A stretch of 36,906 nucleotides of DNA from Tannerella sp. (GTDB lineage: Bacteria > Bacteroidota > Bacteroidia > Bacteroidales > Tannerellaceae). The stretch spans positions 1 through 36,906 of the forward strand of contig JAISTS010000046.1 of the NCBI GenBank assembly GCA_031272455.1. The letters are read 5' to 3'. This document shows positions 33,353 through 36,906 of this stretch, in pieces (positions within the stretch are counted from its first letter, which is position 1; each line of letters begins with the position of its first letter). The notes beneath the pieces are model-generated. The model worked only from the letters and a program-made list of their open reading frames with translations. It was not told the DNA's origin and ran no database searches. The position numbers and the translations under genes were made by a program.

Positions 33353-35206
33353 ATGAATATAAAATTAAATTTAACAATAGTTTTAGGCGCAGTATTGTCG
33401 GTTTTTACTGCTTGCAGTGATTATCTCGACAAAGAATCGTTCGACATCATAACGCCTGAACAGGTATGGAAAGAGCCAAAACTCATCAACGGAGTATTGG
33501 TGAATATGTACGACGGTCTTCAACTGGAAGACTTCAACTACTGGTACAGAGATGCGTGGAGGTTGATGAATCCCACTACGCTCTCGGACGAAGCCCAAGG
33601 CTCGTTTCAGAAAGACCCGATGTTCGATAACGGCAACGCCACTTATACTTATGAGGACGCGCTGTTCGAGCAGAAATTCTCAGACCGGTATAAGCTTATC
33701 CGCAATTGCAACGATTTCATAGCCCAGCTTGAGGAAGCTACCTCGCTGACCGATGCCGACAAAAAATTGTTGCTTGCTGAAGCGCGATTTTTGCGTGCAA
33801 TGCAGTATTTCACTCTCGTAAAACGCTATGGCGGTGTGCCTTTGGTTACCGATCCGCAAGTTTATGACCCCAACGATTTGGAGTCGTTAATGGTGCCGCG
33901 AAACAAGGAAGTTGAAGTATATGACTTTATCGTAAATGAGAGCCGTGCGGCAGCCGCAGACTTGCCTTTACAGCAAGAAGCTGCAGCCAAATACCGTGCT
34001 GACAAAGGCGCTGCTCTGGCGCTCTGTTCACGTGCTGCACTGTATGCCGGTTCGATTGCCAAATATGGCACTGTGCAATTGGACGGCGTCATCGGTATTC
34101 CTTCGACGGATGCCTCGCGCTTCTATCAGACAGCTTTAGATGTGTCTCAGGAAATCATTTCGCTCGGCGTATATACATTGTACAATAAAAAGCCGGATGA
34201 CAAATCGCAGAATTATTGCGATATGTTCCTGAAAGGCAATGGCGATAACGGAGAATTTATTTTCCAAAAGCAGTATAATGTAGCCGGAGGCAAAGGACAT
34301 GACTGGGATAAACGCAATGCGCCATTTTCCGAACGTGCTGGAGGATGGGGATGCGGTGTCGCTCCCACTCTCGAAATGATAGAAGAGTACGAACTGAAGG
34401 ACGGCAGTATGAAACCGTTGCAACTAACAGATGATAAAGGAGTTGCATTGCGCTTCGACGATCCCGTCAAACTGTTTGAAGGACGTGATCCGCGCCTCTA
34501 CGCTTCAGTTTATCTGCCCGGCTCGCCGCTGAAAAGCAGCGTGATGGAATGGTATCGCGGAGTAATTGGTCCCGACGGTACACGCTACAGCGCATCCAAT
34601 CAGCCCGGGAGCGGAGGCAATGAAGTCGAAATCGGCGGAGTTGTCTATAGCACAACCGGCAAGGATGGAGGCGCAAACGCCGGCGATGCTTCAAAAACAG
34701 GCTTTTATCAAAAGAAATTCTTTGATGAGACGCTGACAGATGTCAATATGGGCAAATCGGAAACGCAATGGCCTGTCTTCCGTCTCGGCGAAATCTATCT
34801 TAATCTTGCCGAAGCCGCTGTCGAACTCGGCAGAAACGATGATGCCCTGCAAGCGGTTAACAAGATACGTGAACGGGTAGATATGCCTTTGCTGAAAAGC
34901 ATCGACGTAGCCAAAGTACGCCACGAACGCAAGATAGAACTGGCATTTGAAGGGCATCGCTTCTGGGATATGAAACGCTGGCATATAGCTCATCTCGACA
35001 AAGATCAGGGCGGATTGAATGGCTTCAGGGGAACAGCTTTGTACCCTTGGCTCGATATTTCAGATCATAAGTTTATTTTTGAACGCGACTATAATTCGCC
35101 CAAACAGGTGAGAATATTCCTTGAGAAAAACTATTACGTGAGGATTAATACAGACGATATCAATTCCAATCCCAAGTTAGTCCAAAATCCGGGTTATACT
35201 AATTAA
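33353..35206 (+). CDS. SusD/RagB-like surface glycan-binding lipoprotein
   Basis: 617 residues. Lipobox FTAC (Cys21) is followed by SDYLDKESFDIITPEQVW, the standard SusD opening. LLLAEARFLRAMQYFTLVKRYGGVPLV is the core motif, and VRHERKIELAFEGHRFWDMKRWHI is the C-terminal signature. Longer than average SusD because of an insertion around residues 330-460. It begins 13 bases after susC. Its stop overlaps the first possible start of the next gene by one base. Confidence 0.93.
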   Translation: MNIKLNLTIVLGAVLSVFTACSDYLDKESFDIITPEQVWKEPKLINGVLVNMYDGLQLEDFNYWYRDAWRLMNPTTLSDEAQGSFQKDPMFDNGNATYTYEDALFEQKFSDRYKLIRNCNDFIAQLEEATSLTDADKKLLLAEARFLRAMQYFTLVKRYGGVPLVTDPQVYDPNDLESLMVPRNKEVEVYDFIVNESRAAAADLPLQQEAAAKYRADKGAALALCSRAALYAGSIAKYGTVQLDGVIGIPSTDASRFYQTALDVSQEIISLGVYTLYNKKPDDKSQNYCDMFLKGNGDNGEFIFQKQYNVAGGKGHDWDKRNAPFSERAGGWGCGVAPTLEMIEEYELKDGSMKPLQLTDDKGVALRFDDPVKLFEGRDPRLYASVYLPGSPLKSSVMEWYRGVIGPDGTRYSASNQPGSGGNEVEIGGVVYSTTGKDGGANAGDASKTGFYQKKFFDETLTDVNMGKSETQWPVFRLGEIYLNLAEAAVELGRNDDALQAVNKIRERVDMPLLKSIDVAKVRHERKIELAFEGHRFWDMKRWHIAHLDKDQGGLNGFRGTALYPWLDISDHKFIFERDYNSPKQVRIFLEKNYYVRINTDDINSNPKLVQNPGYTN

Positions 35207-35229
35207 TGAACTATAATAAATTAAAGAAT

Positions 35230-35922
35230 ATGAATAATATACGTAAATATTTTTGGGCGGCTGCAGTCCTTTTGCTGACGAGTTGCCTCAATGAGTTGGA
35301 TAATTATGACGCACCCGACGGCGGTATAAAAGGCAACATTCTTGATGCGGAAACAAACCAGCCGATACCACTGCCGGTACAAGGCTCGACAGGTACGATT
35401 ATCAACCTGTTTGAACTGAATACGAGTGCGACTAAATCAATTGACTTCTACGCCAAATACGACGGCACTTACGAAAATTCGCAAGTCTTTAACGGCGAAT
35501 ACCGCATTGTCGTCAACGGTCCGTTCACTTCCGTTTGCGAAGGCACCGTAACAGTCAAAGGGCAAACGACCTTTGACCTGAAAGCGACGCCATACGCCCG
35601 TATCGACGCTTCAGCTTCCGTTGCGGGGAAAGTGATTACCATTAACTATAACGTACAAACGACAAGCAGTGCCTATACGGTGTCGGAGGTCTATGGTTAC
35701 TGGAATTTTGCTCCGGGCGTGGACAACGGAACGGCTAATCTGGCAGGTAAAACAACCGTGAAGGAAACATCAGGAACGATCACGTTTGACCTGTCGAACG
35801 ACGCAACATTTTTAGCCAACCTGTACAAAATTCAGGTAAACGGCAATAAAATTTATGTGCGTGTCGGCGCCAATACGAATGGCGGTATCAATTACAGTCA
35901 GGTGATAACCGTTACATTGTAA
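35230..35922 (+). CDS. DUF3823-family surface lipoprotein of a SusC/D locus
   Basis: 230 residues from the ATG at 35230; an in-frame ATG at 35206 would add eight residues before the signal peptide. The lipobox LLTSC (Cys19) is followed by an acidic stretch, then DAPDGGIKGNILDAETNQPI, a carboxypeptidase-regulatory-like beta domain typical of DUF3823, and a second beta-rich domain. DUF3823 proteins are encoded just after SusD in many polysaccharide utilization loci and are thought to be extra surface glycan-binding proteins; no catalytic residues are evident. The last gene before a strong terminator. Confidence 0.82.
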   Translation: MNNIRKYFWAAAVLLLTSCLNELDNYDAPDGGIKGNILDAETNQPIPLPVQGSTGTIINLFELNTSATKSIDFYAKYDGTYENSQVFNGEYRIVVNGPFTSVCEGTVTVKGQTTFDLKATPYARIDASASVAGKVITINYNVQTTSSAYTVSEVYGYWNFAPGVDNGTANLAGKTTVKETSGTITFDLSNDATFLANLYKIQVNGNKIYVRVGANTNGGINYSQVITVTL

Positions 35923-35930
35923 ATAATTTG

Positions 35931-35974
35931 GAGGAGATTGCCATGTTTTTTTGACGGGCAATCTCCTCTTTTTT
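35931..35974 (+). terminator. Rho-independent terminator after the susC-susD-DUF3823 unit
   Basis: gaggagattgcc (35931-35942) and ggcaatctcctc (35957-35968) form a perfect 12-bp stem, followed by six Ts (35969-35974). It separates the uptake genes from the GH130 gene, which has its own promoter element. Confidence 0.92.
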
Positions 35975-35986
35975 CAAAATAATCAT

Positions 35987-35994
35987 TACCTTTG
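35987..35994 (+). promoter_or_regulatory. -7 element of the GH130 gene
   Basis: TACCTTTG matches TAnnTTTG, 19 bases before the ATG at 36014. The -33 region falls inside the preceding terminator and shows no TTTG. Confidence 0.55.
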
Positions 35995-36013
35995 CTTCAT
36001 AATAAAACAAAAT

Positions 36014-36906
36014 ATGAATTGTAAAAAAATTACTTTTCTTTGGCTATCAGGATTAATAGCCGGTTGTTATTCGCTTGCTGCGCAGGAAAACCCGCTACCC
36101 GACTGGGCGCTGGGCGGTTTTGTGCGTCCTGAGGGCGTCAATCCCATTATCACTCCCGACCCTGCGAGCCGTTTCCTTTGTCCGATGCGCAACGAGTCCG
36201 TCGGCTGGGAAGAAAGCGATACTTTCAATCCGGCGTCAACCGTGAAAGACGGTAAAATCTGCGTATTGTACCGTGCGGAAGACAATTCGGCAACCGGCAT
36301 CGGACGGCGCACCTCGCGCATAGGGCTTGCCGAAAGCGCCGACGGACTGCATTTCGACCGCAGGAAAACTCCGGTGATGTATCCGGCTGATGACAATGTG
36401 AAAGAATACGAACACCCCGGCGGCTGTGAAGATCCGCGCGTAGCCGTAACCGAAGACGGGCTGTATGTGATGATGTACACTATGTGGAACCGCAAAGTCC
36501 CGCGTTTAGCAGTCGCCACATCCCGCGACCTGCTGACATGGCAAAAGCACGGACCAGCCTTCGCCAAGGCTTACGACGGACGTTTCAAAGACATCGCCTG
36601 CAAATCGGGTTCCATAGTAACGCAGGTCAAAAACGGTAAACAGGTGATAGCCAAGGTGAACGGCAAATATCTGATGTACTGGGGCGAAAAGATGGTCGCC
36701 GCCGCAACGTCGGACGATCTGATCAACTGGACGCCCGTTTTGGACAGCGACAACGAACTGAGGGGTTTGATTTATCCGCGCGACGGCTACTTCGACAGCG
36801 CCCTGACCGAGTGCGGACCGCCCGCCTTATTGACCGAAAAAGGCATATTGCTGCTTTATAACGGCAAAAACCGTACCGACGACAAGCGTGATGCGCGTTT
36901 CAATGC
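36014..36906 (+). CDS. Secreted glycoside hydrolase/phosphorylase family 130 protein, 5' part
   Basis: The frame is open from the ATG at 36014 to the window end (297 codons read). The N-terminus is an export signal ending either at lipobox IAGC (Cys18) or after SLAA (residue 23). RPEGVNPIITPDP (38-50), FNPASTVKDGKICVLYRAED (71-90) and GGCEDPRV (136-143) are GH130 landmarks; the Asp in EDPR is the family's proton-donor region. GH130 enzymes act on beta-mannosides, as phosphorylases or, in exported forms, as hydrolases such as beta-1,2-mannosidases. An exported protein in a SusC/D locus favours hydrolysis, since periplasmic phosphorolysis would waste sugar phosphate. The 3' end is missing. Confidence 0.85.
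   Translation, partial: MNCKKITFLWLSGLIAGCYSLAAQENPLPDWALGGFVRPEGVNPIITPDPASRFLCPMRNESVGWEESDTFNPASTVKDGKICVLYRAEDNSATGIGRRTSRIGLAESADGLHFDRRKTPVMYPADDNVKEYEHPGGCEDPRVAVTEDGLYVMMYTMWNRKVPRLAVATSRDLLTWQKHGPAFAKAYDGRFKDIACKSGSIVTQVKNGKQVIAKVNGKYLMYWGEKMVAAATSDDLINWTPVLDSDNELRGLIYPRDGYFDSALTECGPPALLTEKGILLLYNGKNRTDDKRDARFN

Overview
The window reads as chromosomal DNA of a Bacteroidota member, most likely order Bacteroidales. The evidence is two SusC/SusD pairs, an ECF sigma factor with a FecR-type anti-sigma factor, many lipoproteins, a folP-cdaA pair, and repeated matches to the Bacteroides promoter element TAnnTTTG, in one or two cases with a TTTG box about 20 bases upstream. GC content looks near 50% over most of the window and is clearly lower from about 18.6 to 23.3 kb. 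I saw no rRNA, tRNA, CRISPR array, intact insertion sequence or integrase. Genus cannot be fixed from this sequence.

Left part (1-16.1 kb), mostly housekeeping: the 3' end of an O-acetylhomoserine sulfhydrylase gene; thiamine pyrophosphokinase; a three-gene minus-strand operon of a giant MMPL transporter/acyltransferase/methyltransferase-like fusion and two paralogous phytoene-desaturase-like flavoproteins; an M13 metallopeptidase lipoprotein with a WxxGxW-repeat lipoprotein behind it; pta-ackA; folP-cdaA; and murF.

Middle (16.1-26.5 kb): a sigma factor, anti-sigma factor, STN-bearing SusC and SusD set that forms a complete trans-envelope signalling and glycan-uptake locus. Facing it is a minus-strand operon of a DapA/NanA-like aldolase, a secreted BNR propeller protein and an MFS carrier of the ExuT/DgoT type. 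Together these look like scavenging of an acidic sugar. The spacer between the two units carries a terminator and several short direct repeats.

Right part (26.6-36.9 kb): a promoter plus the first 25 or so codons of a broken DUF2461 gene sit directly in front of a sugar porter gene. Next come a UPF0175/DUF3368 toxin-antitoxin pair that runs with zero spacing into a Tat-type metallophosphoesterase lipoprotein gene, and then a second SusC-SusD-DUF3823 unit followed by a secreted GH130 glycosidase or phosphorylase that runs off the window. The leader of this second SusC gene is the most unusual stretch: it carries an uninterrupted (AG)21 tract, three inverted repeats, and an upstream reading frame that is open into SusC only at certain tract lengths, so it is a candidate phase-variable switch.

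Several gene starts given here are shorter than the longest open frame, because a promoter element or a signal peptide lies inside the extension.
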